Shown: positions 10,955-21,239 of the stretch, piece by piece
How positions within the stretch are numbered: the first letter of the stretch is position 1
Layout: each line of letters begins with the position of its first letter
Origin: Ailurus styani
Lineage: Eukaryota > Chordata > Mammalia > Carnivora > Ailuridae
Reading direction: 5' to 3'
Assembly (NCBI GenBank): GCA_002007465.1
Contig: LNAC01000164.1
Coordinates: forward strand, 1,892,262-1,956,261
Length of the DNA: 64,000 nucleotides
The notes under the pieces: model-generated
Databases searched by the model: none
What the model was told of the DNA's origin: nothing
The model's input: only the letters and a program-made list of their open reading frames with translations
Made by a program: the position numbers and the translations under genes

Positions 10955-11165
10955 TCCTTTTTTATTTTTTTTTTAAGGAAACCCTTTATTTTAAAAGTTT
11001 TACCTTTACAGAAAAATCGTGGCTATAGTCCAGAGGCCCCCAGATACCCCACACCAGTTTAAGATGTTCGTTTTAACATCTTACATTGCTTACAATTAAT
11101 GAATCAATATTGACACATCATTAACCAAAGTCCATCCTTTATTCATATTTTCTTATTACCCCTTT
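10955..11165 (-). mobile_element. Old L1 3'-end fragment
   Basis: Poly-T followed by TTTACCTTTACAGAAAAATCG, then AACATCTTACATTGC and ATTGACACATCATTAACC: the reverse complement of an ancient L1 3' UTR. Confidence 0.72.
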
Positions 11166-11174
11166 ATAGTTGAG

Positions 11175-11385
11175 CCAGGCGCTGGGCTAGACATTACTGG
11201 GATGAAGTCTTAGACCAGTCCTGTCAGGTTGGCACTATTACTATCTCTGTGTTGCAGAAGAGGGGAGTGAGGCACAAAGCGATTAAGTCACTCGGCAAGA
11301 TCACAGGGCTGTGTGCAGAAGCAAAGGGAGCATTTGAACTGTGTTCTCTCTCACTCCCATGTAGCGCTCTTAACCATTTGTACTT
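11175..11385 (-). mobile_element. MIR copy
   Basis: GCACTATTACTATCTC, AAGAGGGGAGTGAGGCACAAAG, GATCACAGGGCTG and a tail TCTTAACCATTTGTAC follow nearly the full reversed MIR. Confidence 0.72.
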
Positions 11386-11964
11386 CTCTTCCTCCCTCTC
11401 ATTCTCGGACTCTTGCTCCTACAAAAGGAATTGTACACATAAGCACTAACATCTGGCTCTACCCTTAGGGGCTAAGCTTCTGGGAGAGATAAGAAGATGC
11501 CAGGAGACGGACAGTCTTGTAATGACCTCCTTCAGCCTCAGCCTTCTCATCTGTGGAATGATAGGATTAGACTAATGAGCCTGGGTCTCCTTTGCCTCTG
11601 ACTTTCTGCAACCTTGTCAGTCTGACCCAGAGCCTTTGTCCAGAGGATCTGGGGGCTTCCAGTGGGAAAACTGGGGAGGAAATGGGCCCAGGCTGCTTCC
11701 CCAGGCACCGGGCGTCACGGGCATCTGGGGAAGGAGCCTGAAGGTTGGTGGGGTAGATTCGCCTTCGCGCAGAATCTATCACCGGGCTGCCCTACAAGGG
11801 AAGATCCCAATGCTTCCATTTGGGCTTACTGCCCCTCACTGCTCCGAGAGCCTTCCAGGCTAAGGCTTCTAAGGAAGCCACTCCGAGCAATATTTGTTTC
11901 TGAAACATCAAAGAAACCCACTCTTTGAGGAACATAAACTCTACAGGCAGAATTCATGTATTCA
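11386..11964. other. Unique stretch with a MIR-like trace
   Basis: CCTTCTCATCTGTGGAATGATAGG near 11,545 is a weak plus-strand MIR trace. No gene is supported. Confidence 0.45.
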
Positions 11965-12154
11965 GGGGCGCCTGGGTGGCTCAGTCGGTTAAGTGTCTGC
12001 TTTCAGCTCAGGTCATGATCCCGGGGTTCTGGGATCGAGGCCCCCTTCGGGCTCCCTGTACAGCGGGGAGTCTGCTTCTCCCTCTCCCTCTGCTACTTCC
12101 CCTGCTTTCCCCTACTCCCCCCGCCCCCCGTCAAATAAATAAATTTTTTTTTAA
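11965..12154 (+). mobile_element. CAN SINE with perfect 16-bp target-site duplication
   Basis: GGGGCGCCTGGGTGGCTCAG head, CCCGGGGTTCTGGGATCGAG middle, CAAATAAATAAATTTTTTTT tail. AGAATTCATGTATTCA at 11,949-11,964 is repeated exactly at 12,155-12,170. Confidence 0.96.
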
Positions 12155-12204
12155 AGAATTCATGTATTCACAAAAAGGGTGACTTGTCAGGATCCCAGAG
12201 GCAG

Positions 12205-12440
12205 TGGCCCAGAGTGGTGAAGAACATGGACTTGAAACTCCTATAGACCCAGCTTGCCTCTCACAAGCTGGTGACCTTGGACATGTCTCTCAACCTCTCT
12301 GTGTGTCCATTTCCACATCTGTAATGTAAGGAGAATATAAGGATAGCTACCTCAAGGAGTAGTTTTTCAGATTAAATGTAATTTATGTAAAATGCTCATC
12401 ACTTAAGCCCATAATAAATACTTAATAAACGGCAGTTATT
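12205..12440 (+). mobile_element. Near full-length MIR
   Basis: All MIR landmarks occur in order: GTGGTGAAGAACATGGACTT, GCTGGTGACCTTGGACATGT, CACATCTGTAATGTAAGG, AGTTTTTCAGATTAAATG, AAAATGCTCATCAC, AATAAATACTTAATAAACG. Confidence 0.85.
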
Positions 12441-14242
12441 TTTAGGATTTGTTTGAATAGATCTATTTTACTTGCAGCTCTGAAAATTATTCTTTTTTGA
12501 CTCTGAGGTCTGGTACCCCTTGGGAATTCCAAGGAGTTAGAAAGAACCAATTGCTGAGACGCTTTCCAGCTCTGGACAGATATGAAGGGTTTTACTCGAA
12601 TGTGCTGAGCTGGGGGTGGGGGTGAGGATCTACTGAGCCCCACCGACTGTTTCCTTCTCCACCAGCTGCAAAGGAGGCCTGAAGCCTTGGCAGGACAGTC
12701 CCAGCCCCGTCATGACCGCCCCAGCCAACCTGCCTTGATGCCTGAAATTCCCCAGATGGCCGTTGGGCTCAGGAGGGCCCGCACCCCCCGTGTAACGAGG
12801 TGGACAGGACTGTCCACCGGGTTTCTCCTGCCGTGTACCTTCCAGACTTGGCCCCTGGCTGGGCATCAGCCTCTCTGACTTGGCTCGAGTGCTATATACT
12901 GGCCTGGGGTCCTGGACCTCATGCCCAGGAGGGGAAGCAGACAGCAGACACCTTGAGAGCAGCATCAGGGCCAGGATGGAAGCCTGGGCCCACCTGGACC
13001 ACACAGCAGGGTCTGCTCCTCCAGCGGGAGGCTCCTGTCTGCGCCCCTCAGGCCCGGGGAGCTAGCGGAACAGGGACAGAGGGACCTCACTGAGAGTTCT
13101 TGCAGAGCTGGGAAAGGTGTTTAGACCAGCTCTTTTTTGTTTGCCTTCTTCTTCCTTTTTACCAGAAGGTAGAGCGTCAGAGAGGCTGGACCTGATTTTG
13201 GTTCCAAGTTCAAGGCTGCTCGGGTTAGAACTGGCTGAGTGGTTGCAAGAGATTTAAGAAGGAAGAGGTACAGGGACGTTCCTCTGTTACTGAGGGTGGC
13301 CTGCACACTCATACACGTGTAGTACATATGATAAATAGACATCTGTAACACACACACGAGACACGTGTGTAGCTGCATTTTCCAGAAACATCTTTTCCAG
13401 AGACGTTGGCCGCCAGCCCCCATAGGGGGCCCACGGCCCACATACAGACCAGGAAATGGGTTTTCCACATCCAAGGAACATTTACGGCATCGAAGGAGTC
13501 ATTTTCTGGGTCTGTCCCCCTCTGGGTTTAGGGCGGAAGTGACCGGGACCTGTGAGGGGCCACAGAGGCCCTCTAAGGGCAGGAGCCCCTGGCCCGGTCC
13601 CATCTGGAGAGCTGCTGTCCCCAGGCTGAGTGCAGAGAATGGTGGGTCCCCAGGTTGGGATGGAGGAGTAGGCCATTTCCGAGGCCTCTAGCCCGTGTGG
13701 AGAAGGGGTGGGGATGGCAACAGCTGAGGCAGGGAAGAAGTTCAGAGTTTTAAATGTTTAATAATTTAGACCTTAACTGGCAGGAAAAAACTACTGGTAA
13801 ATTATTCTATGAAGAAACATGTAACTTTGACCCTAGTTGAAAGTGTGATTGTCCCCCTTCTGCCCCCAGCCCTCAGGGACCCTACCCGTTGCTCTTTTAT
13901 GGTCTAGATGGCTGCTCACAACCCTCAGATCCATGTGCTGCCAACTTAACCCAGATCCCCCTCTTGGCTGGCCCGGGCCTTCTCCCCTTCACCCGGGCGG
14001 TTGACGTGTTGGAGTACCCGTTGCCTTCCATGGCCGATTGCGTCCCCAGTTTGCCAGGGACAGAGAGAGCCGCCTTGGGGATGGGGTGAGGAGAAGAGGA
14101 AAGAGGGGAAGCTCGAATCCTTTTTGCATTATAACCTCTTGTGGCAGTTTTCTCAGTGAGGAGGGGAACCCAACTGAGGAATTGGGATGAAACTTTTTGG
14201 GGTGAGGGCATGTGTTTCTAAAGCCATGGGATCACTTCTCCT
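12441..14242. other. Unique GC-rich stretch
   Basis: I recognise no repeat family. Several open frames of 60-125 codons on both strands (for example 12,630-13,004 minus and 13,365-13,691 plus) overlap one another, have no domain and look like chance frames in GC-rich DNA. Confidence 0.5.
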
Positions 14243-14252
14243 TCATGAAACC

Positions 14253-14459
14253 TTTTTTTTTTTTAAGATTTTATTTATTCATTTGACACAGAGAGAGAGA
14301 TCACAAGTAGGCAGAGAGGCAGGCAGAGAGAAAGGAGAGAGGAGGAAGCAGGCTCCCCGCTGAGCAGAGAGCCCGATGCGGGCCTCGATCCCAGGACCCT
14401 GAGATCATGACCTGAGCCGAAGGCAGAGGCTTTAACCCACTGAGCCACTCAGGCGCCCG
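14253..14459 (-). mobile_element. CAN SINE, mustelid-type subfamily
   Basis: Reverse copy: TTTAAGATTTTATTTATTC tail, AGTAGGCAGAGAGGCAGGCA block, CTTTAACCCACTGAGCCACT head. TCATGAAACC at 14,243-14,252 is repeated at 14,460-14,469. Confidence 0.95.
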
Positions 14460-14587
14460 TCATGAAACCTTTTTATCCCTCAGACCACATGGTGCCAGGG
14501 AGGACTGTACATCTGGGAAATGCCAGCTCCTAATTTTTCTTTTCCTTTTTTTTTTAATTTAAAAATTTAATTTAAAAATTACACAAG

Positions 14588-14756
14588 AGGGGCGCCTGAC
14601 TGGCTCAGTCGGTTAAGTGTCCGACTCTTGATCTCGGCTCAGATCTTGATCTCATGGTTGAGAGTTTGAGCCCCGCCTTGGCCCAGCATGGACACTACTT
14701 TAAAAAAATTTTTTAATTTAATTTAAAAATAAAATAAAGTAAAATAAAAAATAAAC
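14588..14756 (+). mobile_element. Short CAN SINE
   Basis: GGGCGCCTGACTGGCTCAGT to a long A/T-rich tail. ATTACACAAG at 14,578-14,587 is repeated at 14,757-14,766. Confidence 0.93.
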
Positions 14757-15882
14757 ATTACACAAGTGCCTACTTGAGATAAGTTAGGAAGTATGAATGA
14801 TGAAACAGAAAAAAAACCCCAGAATATTCATCATCTGACCACCCAGAGGTGAAACTGGAAACGTTTTGGAGTAAATTCCTCCAGACCTTTTGCTGTGTAT
14901 TAAAGACTGTTTTTAAAATGGGACAACACTATACCTACTGTCTCATAACCTGTCCCTTTTTTCATTTAAAGGTATATAGGAACATCTTTCTTTGTCAATA
15001 GCCATGTTTTTATGCCATCATTTTAAAAAGTCACATAGTATTTCATTGTATGGATACAACTATAATTTATTTTATCAATTATTTCTTAGAAATTTAGTTT
15101 TTAATTTTTTTGTTATTCCAGTTGTGCTTCTAGATCACTTTTTTCTTTTTTTTTGCATATTCTTTCTTCCTCAGGATGAATTCCCAGATGGAACAGTAGG
15201 GACTAAAGATATACACCTTTTAAGGCTTGTGATGCGTATAACTAGATTATAAATCAGAAAAATTGTACCAGTATATGCTTCACCACCTGTGTTGGTCTTT
15301 GGGCACACCTTACTAGTGTTCTTTTTTGCTTTTAATATCTGATGTGCAAAATGTTATTTCATTTTAATTTGCTTTGATCACTAGACTGAACATTTTAATA
15401 TGTTTATTAACATTCTGTGTTTTTGTCTTTGTGCATTTTTCTCTTGAAGCATTTATCTTTTCTTACTATTTTACAAGTTTCTTCTTCTAGCAAGGGTGCT
15501 AACCTATTTCATTTGATAAATGTTACATACAGTGGTTTTTCCAGGTCATTATTTGTGTTTCACTTTGTGACATTTCTTGACATGAAGATTTACGTTTTTT
15601 TAAAGTAGTAAACATCTTAATATTTATTTGGGGGCTGCCTTTTGATCTATGCTTAAAAAGACTTTTCTACTTCTGTGTTATAGAAACATTCACCTAAATG
15701 TTCTAGTATTTTATTAAACATTTAAATCTTTTAACTATCCGCAATTTATTTTTGTGTGTTGTAAGAATGGTATTTTAAAAATCTTAATTTTTTATCCCGG
15801 CACCTTATTGGACAATCTGTCTTTTCTCTCTTAATATGAAATTTCACTTACATTCTATATGTATTTATAATATGACATTTTA

Positions 15883-16084
15883 AAGATTTATTTGAGAGAG
15901 AGAGAGAGGGAGAGAGAGAGAGAGAGAGCATGAATGGGGGGAAGGGCAGGGAGAAGGAGAGAGAGAATCTTGAGCCGTGAGCTCAGAGCCCGACATGGGG
16001 TCCAATCTCACGACCCTGACATCATGACCTGAGCTGAAACCAAGAGTCGGATGCTTAACCAACTGAGCCACCCAGGCGCCCCTG
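15883..16084 (-). mobile_element. CAN SINE inside L1
   Basis: GA-repeat-rich reversed copy ending CAACTGAGCCACCCAGGCGC. TAATATGACATTTTA before and TAATATTACATTTTA after form the target-site duplication. Confidence 0.94.
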
Positions 16085-16197
16085 TAATATTACATTTTAT
16101 ATAAGCAGTGGTACCCTTAATGAAGACACAGTTGTTTCTTGCCTTTATAATGTATTCTACTGATCAATCTCTTCTGATGCCTCATCCACACTTTTTA

Positions 16198-16936
16198 AAA
16201 AAATTCCAGTTGGTTAACATACAGTATAACATTAGTGATTCAACACTTCCACACATCACAAGTGTAGTCCTTAATCCCCATCACCTATTTCACACACCCC
16301 TCCACCCACATTCCTTCTGGTACCCATCAGTTTGTTCTCTGTAGTTAAGAGTCTGTTTCTTGGTTTATCTCTCTCTCTCTCTCTGTTTCCCTTTGCTCGT
16401 TCGTTTTGCTTCTTAAATTCCACATATGCATGAAATGGCATTTGTCTTTCTCTGACTGACTTATTTTGCTTAGCATAATACTCTCTAGCTCCACCCTTGT
16501 CATTGCAAATGGCAAGATTTTATTCTTTTTTATGGCTGAGTAATATTCCATTGCCTATCTATACCACGTCTTCTTTATCCACTCATCAACAATGGACATG
16601 TGGGCTGTTTCCATAATTTGGCTATAATGCTAGATAATGCTGCTATAAACATCGGGGTGCATATGTCCCTTCAAATTAGTATGTTTGTATCCTTTGGGTA
16701 AATACCTAGTATTGCAGTTATTGGATCGTAGGGTAGTTCAATTTTTAACTTTTTGAGGAACCTCCATACTGTTTTCCAAAGTGACTGCACCAGCTTGCAT
16801 TCCCACCAACAGTGTAAGAGTGTTTCCCTTTCTCCACAGCCCGCTAACATCTGTTGTTTCCCGTGTTGTTGATTTTAGCCATTCTGACAGGGGTGAAGTG
16901 GTGTCTCAAGGTGGTAGTTTTGATTTACATTTCCCT
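16198..16936 (-). mobile_element. 5'-truncated L1 inserted in the older L1
   Basis: This is a carnivore-type L1 3' end in reverse orientation: AGTTGGTTAACATACAGT, AATGGCAAGATTTTATTC, ATTCCCACCAACAGTG. GCCTCATCCACACTTTTTA (16,179-16,197) recurs at 16,937-16,955 with one change, a 19-bp target-site duplication. The ORF2 remainder is broken. Confidence 0.9.
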
Positions 16937-16984
16937 GCCTCATTCACACTTTTTACATTATTGTAGCTTTATAGTACATTTAGT

Positions 16985-17019
16985 TTCTCAATTTTTAAAA
17001 AAATATTTTATTTATTTAT

Positions 17020-17056
<37 letters not shown>

Positions 17057-17202
17057 AGCAGGGGGAGCGGCAGGCAGTGGGAGGGGGAGAAGCAGGCTCC
17101 CAGCTGAGCAGGGGCCCTGAGGCAGAGCTCAATCCCAGGACCCTGAGATCATGACCTGAGCTGAAGGCAGACTCTTAACTGACTGAGCCACCCAAGTGCC
17201 CT
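16985..17202 (-). mobile_element. CAN SINE inside L1
   Basis: Reversed copy with a GA tract and the ending ACTGAGCCACCCAAGTGCCC. TTTATAGTACATTT at 16,968-16,981 recurs at 17,203-17,216. The left edge of the tail is uncertain by about ten bases. Confidence 0.93.
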
Positions 17203-17699
17203 TTTATAGTACATTTTAATATCTGACAGTATAAGTACCCTTTTAAAATTTTTCTTGGTTTTTCTCAAACATTTATTCTTCCAGATGAGTTTGAGGATCA
17301 ATTTTGCCCTTGGGATTTTGATTGCAATGGTGTTAAATTTAGAGACTAACTTGGGAAGCTTAACATTGTAGAGCAGTACAGTTTTCCATCAATTTCTGTC
17401 TTCCTGTTTGTTTGTTTCTTTAGCAGAGTTAGAGCCTGGTTTCCTGTTGGTAGATCCTGTACATTTCTTACTGACTTTATTCCTGTCATTTTATGTTTTT
17501 ATTGACATTGTTCGTGGATTGTTTTTTTTTTCATCCTATTTTCCAAGTGTACGTTGCTCATGTACACAAGGATTCTTGATTTTGATACGTTGATTTTGTA
17601 ACTGGAAGGGAAACATTCTGTCTTCCGGTTTTTCCTTTGGTGGGTTTGTGCCAAAGGCATGTTTGACCTAATTTAAGGCTATTTAATTTCCTTCTGGAT

Positions 17700-18149
17700 C
17701 TGGGCCAGAGCTCCTCCCTGTCATTCCCCGCAGTTGCGGCACAGAGTTTGGGGAAGGGATGGCCGGCACAGTTGGCTCCTTGTCAGCTACCTCCCCAGGA
17801 CGGGCGTGTTGGGAAACAGACGACTGCCGCATTCTTCCCCTATTTCGGCCCCGGCCATTGGCCATTTGGATGCCGGGGAAGAAGGGACTTAGCATCTAGC
17901 GAAAAATAGGTGCACGCGTCCAAGCTGCTGCAGGCCGAGAGACCCTGGAGGAGGTAGTATTTAGATTACGTTTGGTGCCAAGTCCGGGAGCTCTCAGGAA
18001 ATACTTCAGGGCCTGGAGACGCCGTACTTGGCATCTGGGGTAGCTGGAGGCATCTGCGGTGGTTTTTACTGTTTTACTGTGACTCAAAGGCAGGGGCGGA
18101 TCAACCTCTTTCCTCATCATGTTCGAGAAGCTGGGGTCAGGCCGGTGGA
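17700..18149 (+). promoter_or_regulatory. Possible promoter upstream of the candidate exon
   Basis: After the AT-rich L1, base composition changes abruptly to GC-rich DNA with about twenty CpGs in 450 bases. A reversed CCAAT (CCATTGG, 17,855-17,861, NF-Y type) lies in CGGCCATTGGCCATTTGG. A GC box GGGGCGG (18,093-18,099, Sp1 type) lies some 50 bases before the first ATG. No TATA box is seen, so the layout is that of a CpG-type promoter. The motifs are seen; the function is inferred. Confidence 0.35.
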
Positions 18150-18317
18150 ATGGCCTCCAGGATGGTGCTGGTGCAGCTGTGCGCTCCCTCTGAGGAGGAG
18201 GGAGACTCGTCGACATTCAAACGCAAGGCAAAAAAGGAAAGCTGGTTGTCCTCATTTTTAAGTCTGAAGCAAACAGAGCTGAAAAATTTTGTGGAGAGTG
18301 TTAAGGAATCCCTTCAG
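18150..18317 (+). CDS. Possible first coding exon, unidentified protein
   Basis: An open frame starts MASRMVLVQLCAPSEEEGDS. The ATGs at 18,150 (GGAATGG) and 18,162 (AGGATGG) are in frame and both in good Kozak context. The first 56 codons have protein-like, charged composition: an acidic patch near residues 15-19, a basic KRKAKKE patch near 24-30, then an amphipathic stretch LKQTELKNFVESVKESLQ. CAG|GTTTCA at 18,317 gives a phase-0 but weak splice donor. The frame stays open to 18,656, but the later part is pyrimidine-rich low-complexity text, which suggests an intron. I recognise no family. It may be a real first exon, a lineage-specific exon or chance. The CCAAT/GC-box region upstream is the supporting context. 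Confidence 0.22.
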
Positions 18318-20077
18318 GTTTCACACATTCTACGTCGGTTAAGTGTAAAGATTGACAGTGCTATTTCTCTCTGTTTGTACCACTTGGGGTTATTTCTCAG
18401 TGATGATCCCCCTTTCAACCCTCTTACCTTTGCACCCACATTTCTCTGCCCACCCCCCACCCCGCCACACCCTCTCTTCCTTGCCTTCTGGTCTTTCCTG
18501 CATAGGCTGCTGCCAGAGGACAGGACGACCCCAGATGTACCCCAGAGAAGGTCAAGCAGCAGGGGGACACAGGCGCTGGAACGGTTAGGAAAAGATGCCA
18601 ACGGATTCGGGGAGGGGAGCATGGACACGGACGGGGATGGTTGGAGCGGCGAGTGAAGCAGGGCCCCAGTAAGGCTTGCCTGCCTTTTCTGGTGCCTGGC
18701 TCTGAGCGTCCCTCTAGTGGGAGGTGGGGACATTGCTCTGGTCCTGGTGGCCCTCTAAAGGCCATCTCCTTATGATGCGGAGTTTTATCAGCCTGGCCTA
18801 AAGGTCCAGTCATGTGCCCAGATCTATCCGGGGCCCAAACCAGGTCATTTTCTCTATTCCCTTTCCTTTTACCCCCAGAATCCAGTGGAAATCCATGTCG
18901 TTCTCCCAGTCTTCCAAAGAAGGAAACACCACAGCCTTCGTTGGTGTTTTACTCCGGTGTTTTGAACCATCTTGTTCCCAGAACGTGCTATATTACAGCT
19001 AGCCTAGTCTTCTTACAAAATAAAACCATCATCCTGTGGCATGACTTAGACAATGTGGGGAACAGACACCTTTTTTTTTTTTGTAGAACCCTTTAGGGAC
19101 TTGAAATATTAAGTTTGCCTTTGAACTTTTGCCAGCACAATTAAGTAAAAATCATATTTGTAAAGTGATGGGAACACTGCCTGGTGCTGAGTAAAATCAC
19201 ATTGGTTATTTTTATTTATTGCCATTATTTATACTATTATTCTTGCATCATGATAGCACACCCAGTTTTCGATATTATTTAAGCTTGTATGTCGACTGGA
19301 GGTAGAGAATTGTTCCAATAAGGATGGAAAGGAAACGTATTTCCCTCACCCTTCCTGTTTGAAAGGCAAAGGTCATCTAAGCCAAAGGCCATCTTATGTT
19401 ATTCAGGGTCACTAGCTCGAGGCTCACTAGCCCTCTAAAGTCTAAAATCTTTGAGGGCAAGTGTCACATCTGACATTTGCAACTGCGTTACCTAGAGAGG
19501 GCTGATAAGCTGTTGTGACATCTCAGCTTTTGAAGGGACAGTATGATCCCTGTACAGAAAACAGCCCTCTAGCTTCTCTGCCAACTAGTGATTGTGCCTT
19601 GCTTGAATGCACCTACTGCCTGAAAGCTCACTCTTTTTGAAGGCTGCTGGGGTGGGGGTGTCACCTCTAACTCCTTCTACTGAGATAGAATCTGCTTCCC
19701 CTTAACTTTTACCTGTGCTTCTCATGTCTGTCTGTTGAACTATGGGAATACATTCAGTCCTTCTTCCAGGTAGCAGCCCTACAGGTATTTGAAGATAGCT
19801 CTCCTTCCTTACTTCCTGCCAAATCTAGAACTTACTTCAAGAAAGCTGTAGGAAACTCAGTGTCCATCATAATGGGTTATGAAAAAAAGCCTAGCAAGTT
19901 GGCCCTAATCTTGGAGGTTTGATGAGAATGGTCCTTTCTGACCACTGCCTTGGGGCTGGGGTCCACTCCCTGGGTCAGAAGACCATGACCTACCTCTGAG
20001 CTTCTGTTCCAGCACCTTCCCCTCCTTCTACCCCAGATCAGTCCAGCAGCACGTATGAGTCATTCAGCATAGCCTTG
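18318..20077. other. Unique stretch with minor MIR trace
   Basis: About 19,150-19,230 carries a plus-strand MIR 3' end (GGGAACACTGCCTGGTGCTG then TATTTTTATTTATTGCC). About 19,600-19,860 has old-repeat flavour (CAGGTATTTGAAGATAGCTC) that I cannot name. The rest is unique. Confidence 0.45.
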
Positions 20078-20320
20078 GGGACATACGACTTCATGGTCAA
20101 GGGTGCAGGCTTTGAAGCCAGATTACCTGGATGGGTGGTTATCTTGGCCCTGTCAGTTAGTTAACCTCTTTCTGGTTTGAGCGCCCTCATTTGCAGTATG
20201 GGGTTAATACGATCCACTTCACCGGGGCTTCAGGGAGTTAGTTCGTGTAAAGCGCTGAGCACAGTGCCTTGCATCTGGTAAGCACTCAGGAAACATTAGC
20301 CAGTACTATTATTATTACAG
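20078..20320 (+). mobile_element. Near full-length MIR
   Basis: GGGTGCAGGCTTTGAAGCCA, ATTTGCAGTATGGGGTTAAT, GTGTAAAGCGCTGAGCACAG and a final ACTATTATTATTAC follow the MIR order. Confidence 0.85.
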
Positions 20321-20384
20321 CTGGAGCCGTCCTGCTGTAGAGAGAATTTGGGGTTAACTTCTACATTAGCCTCGCCCAGTATCC

Positions 20385-20515
20385 TCTGTGCTTACTGGGG
20401 TCTTTGTCACTCACCAGACGGGGAGTGTCCCTTGGGAAAAGGACATTTCTCGTTCATTTTTGTTGCCTCAGTGCCTGGCATACATCAGGTACTGGAGGGA
20501 TGTTTGACAAATAAA
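20385..20515 (+). mobile_element. L2 3'-end fragment
   Basis: GTTGCCTCAGTGCCTGGCAT and GATGTTTGACAAATAAA follow the L2 3' end (CAGTGCCTGGCAC ... AATAAATGTTTG). Confidence 0.6.
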
Positions 20516-20517
20516 AA

Positions 20518-20680
20518 GCCCTGGGTTTGTGTTTAGACTTAGGTTCTTCCCAGCTGTGAGACTTCGGACAAATCATTTAACTCCTTGGAGTTTGAATGTT
20601 TCCCTATGCAATGTGGAAATCCTACATACCTCTCTGGGTTTTGGAAAGGTTAAGGGAGATGACAGATGTGCAAGTCTTTG
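20518..20680 (+). mobile_element. MIR fragment
   Basis: CAGCTGTGAGACTTCGGACA, ATCATTTAACTCCTTGGAG and ATGCAATGTGGAAAT follow the MIR core. Confidence 0.7.
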
Positions 20681-20734
20681 TTAAAGAGGAAAGCCCTAGG
20701 GGAAAAAAGCCTTACCCAGGTTAGGTTCATAGAG

Positions 20735-20905
20735 CTTATTAGCTCCCTGGGGGCCAGGATCGAGTCTTGTCATTCACTCCCTTGGCACGCTCCACAATGC
20801 CTTATGGAGAGTAGGCCGTTCTAAGTACTGGGCTGGTTGCGCAGGTGAATGGGTGCTTGGGTGGGTGAAGGAACTGAATTGAATGATTGAGTCTATACCA
20901 TTGTA
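20735..20905 (+). mobile_element. L2 3'-end fragment
   Basis: TAGCTCCCTGGGGGCCAGGA, TTGGCACGCTCCACAATGCC, GAGAGTAGGCCGTTCTAAGT and a GAATGGGTGCTTGGG end follow the L2 3' end. Confidence 0.6.
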
Positions 20906-21068
20906 TTCTTTAATCTTTCGTGTAAATGAGCTCTGTTGCACCCCCAGGTGACTGTGAATCCTTAAGGACCAGGGTCATGCCCTCTATGGCTACATCCTTC
21001 ATATTCTGGCCTCTGACAGCAGGAGGCCCAGGGACTGAGTGAGTCCAGGTAGTCAGCAGTGGGGGCTG

Positions 21069-21069
<1 letters not shown>

Positions 21070-21136
<67 letters not shown>
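21070..21136. repeat. (TG)n(AG)n compound microsatellite
   Basis: About twenty TG units pass directly into about fourteen AG units. It sits 25 bases before two CTCF-type motifs. Confidence 0.98.
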
Positions 21137-21138
<2 letters not shown>

Positions 21139-21160
21139 CCAGATCCTCCTCCCCTGCTTT

Positions 21161-21172
21161 CCACCAGGTGGC
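21161..21172 (+). promoter_or_regulatory. CTCF-type motif, first of a tandem pair
   Basis: CCACCAGGTGGC fits the CTCF core CCASYAGRKGGC at every position and continues AGGGCACT, also compatible with known sites. Confidence 0.6.
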
Positions 21173-21219
21173 AGGGCACTACCTGTCGGAGCCTTGTCTC
21201 CAGCACCTTCCTTCTCTCT

Positions 21220-21231
21220 CCACCAGGTGGC
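21220..21231 (+). promoter_or_regulatory. CTCF-type motif, second of a tandem pair
   Basis: The same 12-base core CCACCAGGTGGC lies 59 bases downstream in the same orientation, followed by GGGGCAGG. Both are preceded by pyrimidine-rich CTTTC/CTCTC. Confidence 0.6.
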
Positions 21232-21239
21232 GGGGCAGG

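Larger units (their letters stand above)
14767..17610 (-). mobile_element. Old L1 (L1ME-like), split by three later insertions
   Basis: Antisense L1 text is continuous when three insertions are left out: SINE 15,883-16,084, L1 16,198-16,936 and SINE 16,985-17,202. It runs from the 3' UTR (CATTTAAAGGTATATAGG) into antisense ORF2. The junction sentence GTAGCTTTATAGTACATTT / TTTTAATATCTGACAG is restored across the second SINE. Reading frames are destroyed. Confidence 0.78.
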
